A stretch of 64,000 bases of DNA, taken from assembly GCF_050003625.1 (NCBI RefSeq), contig NC_134397.1, positions 276,018,070 through 276,082,069 of the forward strand, read 5' to 3'. Below the pieces are notes generated by a model. That model saw nothing but the letters and a program-made list of their open reading frames with translations. It was not told the origin of the DNA and searched no databases. The stretch is from Haematobia irritans. Lineage: Eukaryota > Arthropoda > Insecta > Diptera > Muscidae. Position 1 is the stretch's first letter. Each line of letters opens with the position of its first letter. A program made the position numbers and the translations under genes. This document shows, piece after piece, positions 22,280 through 34,544 of the stretch.

Positions 22280-22480
22280 ATTCGGAAATGTAAGTTGTCA
22301 TTAACACGTTTTTAAAGGACTTTCATTAAGAAAAAAGCTCAGAAAAAAACATAAATTTTCTACAATCAATGACGCAAAACTCAAATTTAAAAGAGATTTG
22401 TGTCTCAAATGTATCCCTTATTTGGGTCGGAATTATTATTATAGGGACAACGTCTTTGGAACCGGTCATGCTTGTATGTC
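22280..22480 (-). mobile_element. MITE-D fragment, inverted
   Basis: This is the reverse complement of MITE-D landmarks: CGTTTTTAAAGGACTTTC, TTAAAAGAGATTTGTGTCTC, ACGTCTTTGGAACCGGTCA. Ends are not preserved. Confidence 0.55.
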
Positions 22481-23744
22481 AGTGTAATTAGATCAGTTTT
22501 GTTTTGTTTGTAATTACAAGAAAAATGTTTTTGGAAGTTATGGTTTGGACCTTTATATGGAGCAAATTGTTGTTTCGAAAAAAAAATTTAAATCATGCAT
22601 TCATTCTCTTCATTGTAATTTTGCAATTTTTAATATCAAACACATGTGGTAGTACAAACTACTACTTTTAACAGACTTCGAATAGAAGAAACATACATTT
22701 TCCATTCAATATTTCAGTTTGGTTAAACAATTTCACAACCGAATTGAAAATCTTTTGGAACCGTTTGTTTGTTTTAAACACTTGAATATTGCCATAATCC
22801 ATTCAATTACCAAAATATTCCACTTTAGGCCATTTTCTGCTCAAGCATTATGTTCACTCTGCTTTCTTCGTACATTCAGACATTCATCCATTCATACGAG
22901 TCTATTGCAATTTTCAATTAACCATTCATACTCGTATTTCCATTTGCTCACCGCCTTTTCATTCATGCATAAGGCACTTAGTGTGATTGGTAAAGATGCG
23001 GATATGGATGGATTTTGTTTGTTTTTCCCAAAAACACACAAATTAATAGTATTCGGTAAGATTAACTCGTATACATTTTTAAATCTATTTTTCGTTTTCT
23101 GGTAAATACACAAATTGGCTAAACAAAGACCCCAAAAAAAGATCAATTAAAATAAGAAATTGTTAAGAAAAACATTTCGGGGCAATGGGATAATCTGGTA
23201 TTTCCGAATTGTAAGTCAAATGGTTTTAGCAAAGGAGGATTTTTTTTCAAAATCTTCAAAGAAAGAAACAAACAAAAAAAATGGAGAGGATTACCTCTAA
23301 CAGAGAAACAATGCATTCAGAATATGTCGGAAAGTACAATATTTCTATAGCAAACATTTTCTATTTCCTTTATTTTCAATAATATGCAAAATGTTGTATA
23401 TCACAATAACTTGAAATGTTCAAATGCTATTCTAAGATCAAAAGTTCCCCTGTACGAAGAAGAAAACACGTGTTCAGAGCAATCAATTAATGCTTATTTA
23501 AAGCATTTAACTGTTGTATCAACCTAACGACCATCAAAGATTTTTTGCTGTAAACTCACATATTGATCAATACTATAATGAATATTTTGTTTCCAAAATT
23601 TACATTAACTAATCAGATCACTTAGTCCATTAAAGTTGCACCTCAAATGATCTTCAAACGCTTCAGTCTATTTTGCAATGACTGTGAGACATAATGATAA
23701 AATCTTCATGGGAGATTTTAGTGTCCATATTTTTTTCAGTTCCA
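22481..23744. other. Non-coding stretch, nothing recognised
   Basis: A 128-codon open frame at 22719-23105 has no recognisable motif, unusual composition (rich in Phe, His, Ser) and an overlapping frame on the other strand. I treat it as chance. Confidence 0.45.
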
Positions 23745-24249
23745 CACCGAAAAACGAGTGAACTTTTTTATAGGAAGAATGAACTACAACGCACGAAAAT
23801 TGAACTAAATTTTACTCCACATTTTGAGATTTCCACAAAGCGTTTTTAAAAAACAAGAAATTTTAATGCCCTGTTGTACTTTTTAACTGCAGTTCACGAA
23901 ACTACATCATCTCATAGAAGAAAAAATAAACAGAAAGTAAAGAAGAAAATCATTGGCGCCAAATCATGACCATTTCGACCATACAGTAGTTCATTCTTAC
24001 TATTTTTGGGAATCGTAAGAAAATTTTCATTTATTTTAGTTCATATTGAACTTATGTGTACGGTCAGTGAACTTTATACTCACGTTTAGTTCATAAAATT
24101 TCTGAGACATACTTAAAAAGAGTAAGATTTCATAAAGCTGTGGAAAATTTCGACAAAAATAATAAAATTTAACTACAAGCAAATAATTTTTTTCCAATAA
24201 AAATATGTTAAATTTAGCGTTAGTTTAACAACGGAATTTTTTTTCTGTG
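23745..24249 (+). mobile_element. MITE-F3, flanked by CA
   Basis: The ends are CACCGAAAAACGAGTGAAC and GGAATTTTTTTTCTGTG, with CA directly repeated on both sides (23743-23744, 24250-24251). The interior holds CACATTTTGAGATTTCCACA, ATCATTGGCGCCAAATCATG and TTCATATTGAACTTATGTGT. 505 bp and the best preserved copy of family F here. Confidence 0.75.
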
Positions 24250-24651
24250 CATATTCAAATTCCACACAATACACAAAAATCTCCAAATTATTAATTTGGT
24301 TTCCATTTTGTACAGAATTTGCTCTTTGAGAAAAGTAATAAGTTATTAAAAAGGTTTTTTGTATAAAACTTTTCTATTTTCGATTTTACCATCGATGGCT
24401 CCATTTATATGATCCAAAGATGTGTGAATAGTTTTTCCAAATATTTCAAGTTTTGTTGCATATTTCTTAAATACGACATTAAACTCCAGTGTGTCCTAAT
24501 GGTTTACACTATTGCAAATCATGCCAATTTCCGAGATTGGCATTCAATAAACTTTGTTATAAAACAGACAATCGGATCATGTGAAGGCTCAATTACGTAC
24601 ACGAGCGTTGCATTTCATATTCCGAGAGTAGAGAACAAAAGCAAATATTGT

Positions 24652-25430
24652 TGATTTATTGTTTTTCAGGATATTACCCATTACTATCTATACACTTTTG
24701 ATGTGTTTGAATCCATTGTCGAAGCACTTTTGCAATAAAAAAAATTATTCGGTCCGGACTATACGGCAGATCACCCATCAAATCGATATTTTGAGTGCTC
24801 AAAACTGCGTTTATTTGAGCTGATGTGTGAGATCTTGCATTATTGTGCACATAAAAAAAATTATGATTCAATCACGAAGTTAATTGATCTAAATATTTTT
24901 TTAATTGAAATGTCTTCAATTAGAAAAATGATAGTATCAATCACTGATTTTAAAATTTCAATTAACTTTTTTATGGATTCAATTAAAAATTTACTTGATG
25001 TTGATTGCAAAACACAACTAATTTTTAATTAATTCAATCAAAAATTAAATTAATGTCGATTGGAAAAATCAATCGTTTTTTTAATTGATTCCGGTTTTGA
25101 TTAACGAGTTAATTGTATCAATTGATTTTTTAATTAAAAATATAAAAATATTCAATCATTAACCATATTGAATTAATGTGTCGAGTTTTATTAAAAAGTT
25201 AATTGTGTCAGTTAATTTTTTGAATGAAAAAGTTTTCAGCTTCAATTAACTTTTTAATTGATGCACTTTTGTTGAGTGAATCCACGTTGAAAGTTGTAAA
25301 ACAATCGTACGAAAATGGTCACGATTCATTTCCATTTTTTTGCGAGATGAGTTTAAATTTTTGTAAACAACACAAATATGTAAAAAAGTTAAAATGTCAA
25401 AAAGTTCCGAGTTCTTATAACCTCCAAAAT
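24652..25430 (-). pseudogene. Gutted mariner transposase, middle replaced by MITE-I
   Basis: Reading the minus strand, 25350-25270 gives the N-terminus MEMNRDHFRTIVLQ, then a frameshift. 24855-24655 gives the C-terminal part: NNARSHTSAQINAVLSTQNI, LPYSPD (third-Asp region) and QKCIDSNG followed by a stop. Everything between, including the DNA-binding domain and the first catalytic Asp, is missing, and a MITE-I occupies the junction. The motif order is that of mariner-like elements. The copy is dead. Confidence 0.7.
24850..25266 (-). mobile_element. MITE-I at the mariner deletion junction
   Basis: The left end CATAAAAAAAATTATGATTC leads into inverted MITE-I sequence (CAATCACGAAGTTAATTGAT, AAATGATAGTATCAATCA). 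The right end is obscured in TTAACTTTTTAATTGATG. Longer than I1, more like the 558-bp copy at 63.4 kb. Confidence 0.65.
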
Positions 25431-25544
25431 GTCAAGCTTTACGAAAGATCGGTCAGTTGGCAGATTACAACACTAGGATTGTCATATTACACAATATAAA
25501 TAGCATCCTTAGTATAAACATATTACACCAGTCATTTGATAAAA

Positions 25545-26372
25545 TGACTACCATCCTCCCTATGATAGTCTTCAGGCTGCACATTAAAAGTTGGTATTAG
25601 AAATCACCCCTACAGAACTTCTGGGTATAGTCCCAATATAAATCTGACTACAAATTTGACTTTTTATCCTCCTGCACCAATTAAAATCTTAATTGATTTT
25701 TAAAAAATATTTAAAATATTTAAAAATTTAATTGATTCAACAAGTTTTTTAATTGAAATAAAAATCAATCACAGAAATTAATAGTATCAATTAAATATTT
25801 AATTGGATCAATTAATTTTTTAATTGACTGTCAATTAATTTTTTAATTGATACTATCATTTCTGTGATTGAAGACATTTCAATTAAAAAATTAATTGGAT
25901 CAATTAATTTCGTGATTGAATCAGAAATTTTTTTTTTTGTGTGTGATAACGCAATTCGACATATGATGTCAGTAACTCCCATACTAATTGATCCATACCG
26001 GTCAATACATAGAGCTCCCATATAAACCAACCCCACATTCGTTTTTTTTTTTTTTTTTTTTTTTTTTGTTTGCCTCCAGCAGCTGTAGATTTCATTCAAT
26101 CCGGTTTAAATTTAATATGTGATGTCAGTATATGCTTTTTAAGCACCATTCTGAATAGCAATTTGAAAATTTGTTTTATTCAGCATAATGGAATAGCAAA
26201 TTTTATCCGACCCGGACAATATATGCCTCCTAATTACTAATCAAAAATATATCCTAATTACTAATCAAAAATATATCCATTACAAGACTACATTTGACTC
26301 TTTAGTAGAACTGTGTACGCAATCCACTACATAAGATTTGGCCAGATCGAAGTTTCAACCATCTATATTCGT
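25545..26372 (+). mobile_element. HINE-A5, old and degraded
   Basis: Eroded inner-unit phrases (ACTCCCATACTAATTGATCC, AGAGCTCCCATATAAACCAA, CATTCAATCCGGTTTAAATT) lead to a worn 3' end ACATAAGATTTGGCCAGATC. A T run of about 27 (26042-26068) has expanded inside. The divergence marks it as much older than A2/A3. Confidence 0.55.
25674..25943 (+). mobile_element. MITE-I nested in HINE-A5
   Basis: Nearly the same interior as I1 (ATTAATAGTATCAATTAA, TTGATACTATCATTTCTGTG, AAGACATTTCAATTAAAAAA) with right end TTTTTTTTTTTTGTGTG. The left end is reduced to CACCAATTAAAATC. Confidence 0.7.
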
Positions 26373-27460
26373 TGAAAGTTGTCTTCTGTCTGAGTTTTAG
26401 GTTATTCCCATTATCCAAAATTTTTGGAGCTTTTCGTCTCTTAGTAATATGTTGCTGGCCGTTTGTTTTGTAATGTAAATGTTACGGTATCTTGCATATT
26501 ATTACAAATTGCTATCCGAATGTCTGACACTTCCTTTATAAATAGCAAATATTTATACAAATGTAGTCTACTACAATCATTGACAGTTGCATAAATTTTT
26601 CCCTCGTTTCATTGAATTCTGTAGCATTGGCATTGATTCAGAGTAGACGAAAAAACAAATGAGATGTTGAGTAAATATTTTCTCCCCATTGATTCTAACG
26701 CTCAATGCAATAAAAGAGACTTACATGAGTTTTTCTCTCGTTCTCTTCCCAAATAAAGCTAAGAATCATTGCATTTCCACCTAACAGCTCCTTATTCGAT
26801 TCATATGCTTTCCTTTTACACTCAGAAATTCCCGCTCTAGTTGTGAGTCTGATTGTGTGTGGGTGTGATTGTATGAGTAAATCGTTCACTTACATACAGA
26901 CAAACAAACAAACAAATATTGATCAAATAAACATATATCCATCCGCATTCTTAAAAAATTGTGTATTTAGAGCAAATACTCAAACAAATTGCTGCTGATT
27001 GTTGCTGCTGCTTACTATTGATGTTGCTTTCGCTGCTACGGCCGATTCTATTGCTGTTGACTACTACTGCTGGCGTTGCTATTGGCCGAATGACTGAATG
27101 GTTGCCTCGTTGTCTGCATAGAAGTGTTTTCATTTCAAAAAGTCAAATAAACAAAAAAGAAAGTAAAAGTAACCAATTAAGTTCAGTTTTTTTTTTTTGT
27201 TCTCAGTTTTTAGTCAACGGCATGTTGTGTTTTCTATAGTATTACGTTGTTTAGCAGGGGAAACCACCAGCCAAAGCGTTTATGACAAAGTTTTACGTTA
27301 ATGTTTGAATTTGTGGAACAGCAGCAGTTTAACCAAATATCATATAATTGATAAATTAAAGAAGACTTAAAGCAAACGCATTGCTTTATTGCTATTTAAT
27401 TAATATCAGATCGAATTATATTCTCAAAACTAAAGAAACACACACAAACTGAGAAAAAAA
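26373..27460. other. Non-coding, probably unique sequence
   Basis: A (CAAA)n patch lies at 26899-26916 and a GCTGTTGCTGCT-type simple sequence at 26985-27090. No gene or element ends recognised. Confidence 0.45.
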
Positions 27461-28715
27461 CAAGTAAGGAAAGTCTAAAGTCGGGCGGGGCTGGCTATAT
27501 TATACCCTGCACCACTTTGTAAATCCACATTTTTGATACTATATCAAATCCATCAAATGTGTTGGGTGCTTTATATAAAGGTTTTTGTTCCAAACACATA
27601 CATTTAAATCTGACTCCATCTGAACAAAATTTATAATCTATAGACTTAAAATTTAAGTCGGCTAATGCCCTGGGATGGTACACTATGTTAGTAAAAAAAT
27701 ATGGGAAACATTTTAATCTGAACCAATTTTGAGGCAACTTCGCAAAAGTGTATTTATGATTTATCGGTCGATGGATATGTATTAGAAATAAAGAAAATTT
27801 GAGTCACTTTTACAAGTTTTCGACTTAGCAGTGGCGATTTCATAAGGAAATGTGAGTATTTTGGTAATTTTTGCCCAAATCGGAAAAGCATATATGTGGA
27901 AACTATATAGAAATCTGAATCGATTTTAACCAAATTTGACATGCATACTTAGTATTTTAATTCTACTCCCTGTGCAAAATTTCACGTAAATCGGATTACA
28001 ACTTTGAACTCTGTGGTCATATGACGGAAAATCTAAATCTGAACCGATTTCAATAAAATTTAGCACACTTGACTACACTACTAATTGTACTCCTAGTGCA
28101 AAACTTCAATTAAATTGGGCTAAAACTCTGGCTTCTGGGGCCATATAAGTCCATATCGTGCGAAAGATATATATGGGAGCTATATCTCAATCTGAACCGA
28201 TTTCAATCAAATTTGGTACACCTGACTATAGTACTTATTGTGCTCCTGGTGCAAAATTTCAAGCAAGTTAGGGTAAAACTCTGGCTTCTGGGGCCATATA
28301 AGTCCATATCGGGCGAAAGATATATATGGGAGCTATATTTAAATCTGAACCGATTTCCTGGTGCAAAATTTCATGCAAATTAGGGTAAAACTATGGCTTC
28401 TGGGGCCATATAAGTCCATATCGGGCGAAAGATATATATGGGAGCTATATCTAAATCTGAACCGATTTTTTGCACATTTGACTATACGACCAAGTGTAAC
28501 GGTTGTGCAAAATTTCATGCAAATCAGGGTAAAACTCTGGCTTCTGGGTCCATAAGTGCATATCGGGCGAAAGATATATATGACTAGATCGACTCAGGGA
28601 CCCACTCTGAGCATTATTGCCAAAGACACCATGTGTCTATATCGTCTCCTTCTGGGTGTTGCAAACATATGCACTAACTAATAATACCCTGTTCCTCAGT
28701 GTGGCGTAGGGTATA
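27461..28715 (-). mobile_element. HINE-B4, complete, multi-unit
   Basis: The 3' end at the left is CAAGTAAGGAAAGTC with a GTCGGGCGGGGCTGGC hairpin. The 5' end at the right is CAGTGTGGCGTAGGGTATA. Inner units marked by CCATATAAGTCCATATCG start at 28141, 28294 and 28406, with a variant at 28550. The first step is 153 bp, the others are shortened by deletions. Near the 5' end lies the GACTCAGGGACCCACTCTGA module, but the GTCC block is deleted. Confidence 0.75.
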
Positions 28716-28947
28716 AATATTTTCGTGAGAACAAAACCATGTTTTTATCATAAAGACGCATTTCTCTGGTGTGGTTTTTTGGGTACCTGTCCGAAATTTG
28801 AAAAAAATTTAATGAAACTGTTTTGTACTTAAGAGTTAAGTGAATTGAGTTTACAAAAAATTCTATTGAACGGAGGTCTGCTTGTCATAAAAAATCTGGA
28901 TAAGTCTTGATCGTCAAGAAGCATTTTACTTCAATCATGTTATTATT

Positions 28948-29340
28948 CACAGGTAAAGTAAACTGCTTTATAGAAGAATGAAAATTGAAGTTATAATCCA
29001 CATTTTGAGATTTCCACAAAGCATTGTTAAAACCAGAAATATTTAATGGCATGTTATACTTTTTAACTACAATTCACAAAATCACATCTCTCTCTTAGAA
29101 GGAAAAATTAACTAAAAGTAAAGAACAAAATCCTTGGCGTTCATTTGATATTGAACTTATGTTAACTTTATACCCACATTTAGTTCATAAAATGTGTGAG
29201 ACGCACTTAACAAAAGAAACATTTCATTACGCTGTGGAAAACTTCGAAAACAATAATTAATTTAACTACTAACAAATAATTATTTTTCAATAAAAGTAAG
29301 TTAAATTTAGCTTTAGTTTAACTACGGATTTTTTTCAGTG
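28948..29340 (+). mobile_element. MITE-F4, flanked by TT
   Basis: The ends are CACAGGTAAAGTAAAC and ACGGATTTTTTTCAGTG, with TT on both sides (28946-28947, 29341-29342). Internally deleted relative to F3, keeping CACATTTTGAGATTTCCACA and TTCATTTGATATTGAACTTA. 393 bp. Confidence 0.65.
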
Positions 29341-29589
29341 TTTATACCTGAAGTTTTTTATGGACAATTTTGTTTTGATTATTATGAACAATTTTGTTTT
29401 AATTAAGATTAGGGTTTTTGCAGTAGGGACCTAAATATATAAACAAATTTGCGAATACCTCACAAAATCTGGTACGTTAGTATAAAGCGACCCCGTTGGC
29501 AATTAAAATATTAAATAAAAATATAACTTTGTACCAAAGGGCAATACACTCGAGCTGTGAAATCATGTCGCCTAAATTACGTCTAATAA

Positions 29590-29704
29590 CTCATTCACAT
29601 CAGGCTCGTAATCTACTAAAAGTAGATTTGAAATCTCTTTTTTATAAGGCAAATGACAGTTGAAATCTAGTTAACGTAGATTTTGGAAGTGTAATGTGAA
29701 TGAG
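29590..29704 (+). mobile_element. Miniature 115-bp inverted-repeat element
   Basis: The ends CTCATTCACAT and ATGTGAATGAG are exact complements (11 bp). The interior ACTAAAAGTAGATTTGAAAT, TTTTATAAGGCAAATG recurs inverted inside element U at about 61663-61766. No target duplication is obvious. Confidence 0.6.
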
Positions 29705-29741
29705 GTATAAAGAACACTCTTTAGAAAGACATCAACAATAT

Positions 29742-29930
29742 TTCTTTAATTAAAATTTTAATTGAATTTGGAAAACTGTCAAATTAAAAATTTAATTGAT
29801 TTCATATAAAATCATAAAACAAAATTCAATCAGAAGAATTACTAAAATCAATTCAATTTTCAATTGGATCAATTATTTTTTGACCAAGTCAATTGTTTAA
29901 TTAGTATCAATTTCATGAATTATACGGCTA
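29742..29930 (+). mobile_element. MITE-I fragment
   Basis: TTTCTTTAATTAAAATTTTA, AATTCAATTTTCAATTGGAT and related phrases match MITE-I. Both ends are worn. Confidence 0.5.
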
Positions 29931-31170
29931 GTGTTTTGTGAATTACCATCGTCTGCTGAATGTCTCATATTTGGATTTTGTATTTGAAACAGAATTGGTA
30001 AAATTTTCGAGTAATGTCTCGTAGGTAATATCTATTCTGTTTGCCTATTCTATTCAATTTATAACGGCACGTTCAGTACTCTGCCAATGACAAGTGAATC
30101 GTTGCCATTTTGTTCTGCTACTGTCACCTCTGCTGATGTTGCTGCTTCTTAGCATGATGTTGTTGTGGCAGCAAGCTGACTGAGTTTACTGCTCAAATAT
30201 TATGCGAGCGCAAATATTTTTATTTAGTAAATGTCATTTATTATTTATGTTTATATGAACACTTATCTAGCGCTGCTTAACAACTTTACTTTACTTTTAA
30301 CTGTACTGTAAGCACGTTGAAGCAGCACAACAAGAATAACAACAAGAACGAAAACACATAAGAATATCTAAGGCCAGCTATCACAGAGGATGCGGATGGT
30401 AGACGAGAGTAAAAGTAAGAATATGAGCAACAGCAACAACACCAACAACAACAACAACTTGAATGATATAGGAAAATAAAGCGAGCAATCTAAGTGAAAA
30501 CAGTCAATACTTGTGTAAAACACATACTCATTCTCTTTTCAATGTACACACACACACACACACACGCATAATGATATCCTACATATCGTACGTACACACT
30601 TTAACTTGTGTAAGCACAAATACTATTGACAAACGGGAAACGGAAGCCAAGTGTGTACAATTTTTATTTTAGTGTGTATTTTTATTTGAAATAATATCTG
30701 TAAGAGTAAGAGAAATTCTGAAATGTGCGTGTGCGGGAAGATGGAGTAAAATTCTATTGTCTTTGTTGGCGGGAAACCAAAATCGATGTTTAGGAAGGTT
30801 TGTGTTATTCTTGTTTTTTAAATGTTAAATCTCAACATCCCTACGGGAAACGGATCAACCACAGAACCGGTACAGGACTAATCCCTGGTGTGGATGGATC
30901 AGTCCCAGTTCTGGTCAAAACGTATGGAAGTGACCGGTCCACTTTAACATGGGTTTGTCATTGACGGGGTTAATTTACATCTTAGGACGCGTCTTGGACT
31001 CATCCCAAAGGACACGTCCTGGGACAATTTAGCAGGAGCAACCCCTAAACAGGTCCGCAGGAACCAGTCTCGGACAAACTCTTAGAAATCCGTTTCAATT
31101 TGGGCATCTCAATCGAACTCGAAATGAAAAAAAAACTTTTGTAATATATCGAATATGTAAATTTGAAAAT
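29931..31170. other. Non-coding, probably unique; CAA and CA repeats
   Basis: CAA-rich simple sequence occurs at 30325-30465 and a (CA)n run at 30547-30566. The GC-richer block 30830-31110 (ACGGGAAACGGATCAACC, GGACGCGTCTTGGACTCATC) looks different from its surroundings and may be an old insertion. It is not coding. Confidence 0.4.
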
Positions 31171-31215
31171 GCTTGATATTAAAATCTTAATGGATCTATG
31201 ATTTTAATATCAAGC
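31171..31215. repeat. Perfect 16-bp hairpin, 13-nt loop
   Basis: GCTTGATATTAAAATC (31171-31186) pairs exactly with 31200-31215. No flanking element recognised. Confidence 0.85.
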
Positions 31216-31272
31216 GAATACGGAAATAAATAAATTACGATTATTTAAAAATTGCAACTAACTGGAGCACTA

Positions 31273-32500
31273 CACCCAGAAAATAGTGACCCCTTCTTTA
31301 AGTTAAAATGAACTCATTGTGAAGAAAGTTGAACTTCGTATAGCGCCAAAGACATTTTTATTTGTTTGAACGATGTGATTTTCGTAGAAAATAGGTAGAA
31401 TGCATTCCATATATTAGTTAACATTTTCCTATATTTATGTATCACTATACTACAGAATGAAAAAATTTAACTGAATTGAATTCATATATGGAATGATTTT
31501 ATTGAACTTATTTCATTCATTTGGACAAATCTTACATATTTATGGTAAACCTTTTACTTCAAATTTAGAACTGCTTACCTTCGTTTTTAAATACAATTTT
31601 ATGTATTTATATAAGCAATTTGTCTTCAATAAAAGACATGTTTTATTAATATATTAAATATATTTATTTAGAATCAACAGCATCGACTGACCTTGAAATA
31701 TTAAAACACATTTGTTTTCTTCTTCTAGTACCTTTCACTTTGAATAAGTTGCTGCCTAGCAATTTTGTCCACCAATTTCAATACCTATAAATATAAGCAT
31801 AAAATCATAAACCAATTTGTTCACAAAAGGTTAGCGTCACTGAATATTACCTGATAATTGAAGATTCCAAAATGAAGTCGAATGAAGGGGTTGTTATTCC
31901 GGTGTTTTCTTTTTTTATAAACCAATTTTCAAAAGCGAATATTTTTCTCACTAATTTAAAATAACAAATATTTTATATTTTTTATTTTTTTTATTATATT
32001 ATTTTACTATATTATATCTCCGTATACCATAACAACGCGATTCCAACTAAAAAAAACAACCCACGCGCAAACATATCGATTACATCGATGACAGGTAGAC
32101 AAAAGAGATATAGGAAAATTTCCTATATTCTAATAGGTGTGTTTCCTTAAGTTTTGAAAGGATTGAATACTTCTTAGTACGAATGAACTAAAATATTTTT
32201 CTATGCCAAGTGTTATTCGTATGTATGATAAGCTTTCTATAATAAAGGAAGTCAGAATTATCATTTTATAAGAAATTTTACTAAATTTGAGGAAACTTGG
32301 TTTTAATTCGGTTTTTGTTTATTTCTACAAATGATTTGTTATCAGAGAATAAAATTTTCTTGTTCAGTAGTAAATTCTTATACCCAGCGAAGAAAGCAAT
32401 ATTAGTAAAATTCCATGCCTTATTCTAGTTAAAGAAATATTCCAAACAGCTTTCAGTTTAGGATTTTTTTGTGAAACAAGTAAATTTTATTATTTCACAC
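31273..32500 (+). mobile_element. MITE-P1, right boundary uncertain
   Basis: The left end TACACCCAGAAAATAGTGACC resembles other CAC-ended elements. The phrase GAACTTCGTATAGCGCCAAA links it to P2 and, more distantly, to MITE-C. I cannot place the right end, which may have been lost beside L1. Confidence 0.45.
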
Positions 32501-32573
32501 AAAAATTTACCTTAATGGAAATAAAATGGCTAAACTAAATTGATAAACATTTTTTCCTTTAGTTTCGAAGTCA

Positions 32574-33548
32574 CACGCTCACAAAAAATCGCTTCTGTAA
32601 CATATACTCCCAAACATATTTTGCTTCAAGCATATATATTTTTGGGTATTGCCCAAACATTTATATGTTTGATCTCTTCCAATATATAATATGTTTGAAA
32701 GCATATTGGTCTAAACAATATATGTTTGGGTAGTCTAAGTTCCAAACATTTTGTATTTTTGCATCCAAATTCAATAATGTTGTCTTCCAAAAAACAATAT
32801 GTTATTATGTGAACATATAATATGTTTGGAAGCATTTTGCACCCAAAAATATTATATGCTTAAAAAAATTCTCCCAAACAATATTGTGCTCAAAATTTTA
32901 TTTACTTATTTATATATTTACAATCATAATGAATTATGAAAATAAACAGGTAATATAGGTGCTAACAACATATGTTTTCGACCTGAATGCTCAAAATTTT
33001 GTTTCTGCCCAATTGAATATTCCTCCACATCTTTCTCACTTCCACGAGATTTTTTAGTTCTTAGCACCTTTTTCTGTAATACAAACATTGTAGAAGAAAT
33101 TATTCAATTGTATGATTTTTTTTATTTTAATTTTACCTTTTGCCGGACGGGGATTCGAACAGCGGACCACACAGTTTGTAAGGATCAAAGAAGTAGCTGA
33201 TCAATTGCCCAAGGAAAAATAAAATGTTAATTTTGTAATAACAAGCAACAACCACCAACTTAATTCAATATCGCTCCCTGTTAAATAGCGCTCCAAGCTA
33301 CTAAACACATATATGTTTATAGGCTATTTCTAAATTAATATATGTTTGCATCCAAGCATATTATATTTAAAAACATTTTATGTCCCAAACATAATATGTT
33401 CTAACATATTAACATATATGTCCGAAACATGTTATGCTAGTTTATGAACATTATATGCTTGCACTCAAAAATATTGTGTTTAAAAATTTGTGTTCCAAAC
33501 ATATAATGTTTATAGCCAAACATATGAAAAACAGTCTTTTTCATCCGT
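32574..33548 (-). mobile_element. L1, TGTTTGG-iteron element with tRNA-like core
   Basis: The ends are CACGCTCACAAAAAATCG and the complement of CACGGATGAAAAAGACTG, with CA directly repeated on both sides (32572-32573, 33549-33550). Arms of 300-400 bp are built of ATATGTTTGG and similar words. The core (about 33000-33215) holds a tRNA T-arm-like motif (33148-33158, complement TGTTCGAATCC). It is an almost identical inverted copy of L2. 975 bp, no transposase. A frame at 32626-32835 is mere repeat. Confidence 0.75.
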
Positions 33549-33550
33549 GC

Positions 33551-33935
33551 ACTTTATTAGAAAATTTTGATTATTTTTAGAAATTTTTAACAAAACAGTA
33601 TTACAAATGCTGACATCAGGCCGATATCGCAAAAATAAGAAAATTTTGTAGTTTGAAGGAAAAAAATTAACGTCCTTAGTGCCATACGAAGTTCAAGATG
33701 GGCGCATTGATAGTAAAATTTACAAATTTAAAGAAATAACTATTTTGTGAGAAGTGCGAATTTAGTAAAACTTTATGCTTCATTTTTGTATAATTTTTCC
33801 CCGTTCATTCAACTAAACTACTCAAAAAATTATTTGAACAAAGGAAACTTGCTACACACATAATAATTCCATGAACTAAAATAAAGTTAAATTGGCTTGA
33901 GTGAAATAGAGGGTTCACATTCTTTAGTGTAGTTA
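33551..33935 (+). mobile_element. MITE-C3, left-truncated
   Basis: It starts TTAGAAAATTTTGATTATTT right after L1 and ends GGGTTCACATTCTTTAGTG before TA. It carries a damaged version of the family's short reading frame (TSLVPYEVQDGRI). Confidence 0.65.
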
Positions 33936-34107
33936 CATTTTCGCAAATGAACCTATATTTCCTTCCAAGTAGGTTCACAAGTTTTTTAGGGCATTCATAG
34001 GATATAAACACTTAATTTTTTTTACAAATAATATTTTTTCTGATGGATGACGAATTCTTGAGAGCCTAGAAGGCGTTTTTTATTGCATAAAATATAATGC
34101 ACTGGTA

Positions 34108-34415
34108 TACTTTTTATTTCACTAAATTACACCCTCTCATTGAAGAAAAAGTGAACTAGAATTTAAGAAAAACTCATTGGCGCAAATCATGACCATTTTA
34201 ACCATATCGTACGAAAATTTTCTTCTGCTTCAGTTCATATTGAACTTATGTGTACGGTCATTGAACTTAGAGACATAATTAATAAAAAAACTGCCATTGG
34301 GCTGTGGAAAATTTCGAGAAAAATAATAAAATTTATCTACAAGCAAATCATTAAAAAAAAAAACAAAATATGTTTAAATTAGCGTTGGTTTAACTATGGA
34401 CTATTTTTCAGTGTG
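34108..34415 (+). mobile_element. MITE-F5, left-truncated
   Basis: GTATACTTTTTATTTCACTA, TCATTGGCGCAAATCATGAC and TTCATATTGAACTTATGTGT match F3. The right end is CTATTTTTCAGTG. Confidence 0.6.
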
Positions 34416-34544
34416 GGTAAATTATTTGTTCTCGAACTACTCCGGGAATTGGTTTATTTTAGTACAATAACTAAAATCCCCTTACTTATGTCCATAAACT
34501 TAAAATGCCTAATGTGTTTGTCATTTGGACAAAAGGTTCACCTA

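Noticed and set aside
22719..23105. 128-codon open frame
   Set aside because: No motif, odd composition, overlapping frame on the other strand, and no splice or start context. Probably chance in AT-rich DNA.
26041..26068. Poly-T run as the tail of an inverted LINE or processed pseudogene
   Set aside because: No retroposed body or target duplication lies next to it. HINE-A5 sequence continues on both sides.
32626..32835. 69-codon frame identical in L1 and L2 as a conserved gene
   Set aside because: It is iteron sequence in two nearly identical element copies. Identity reflects recent transposition, not selection on a protein.
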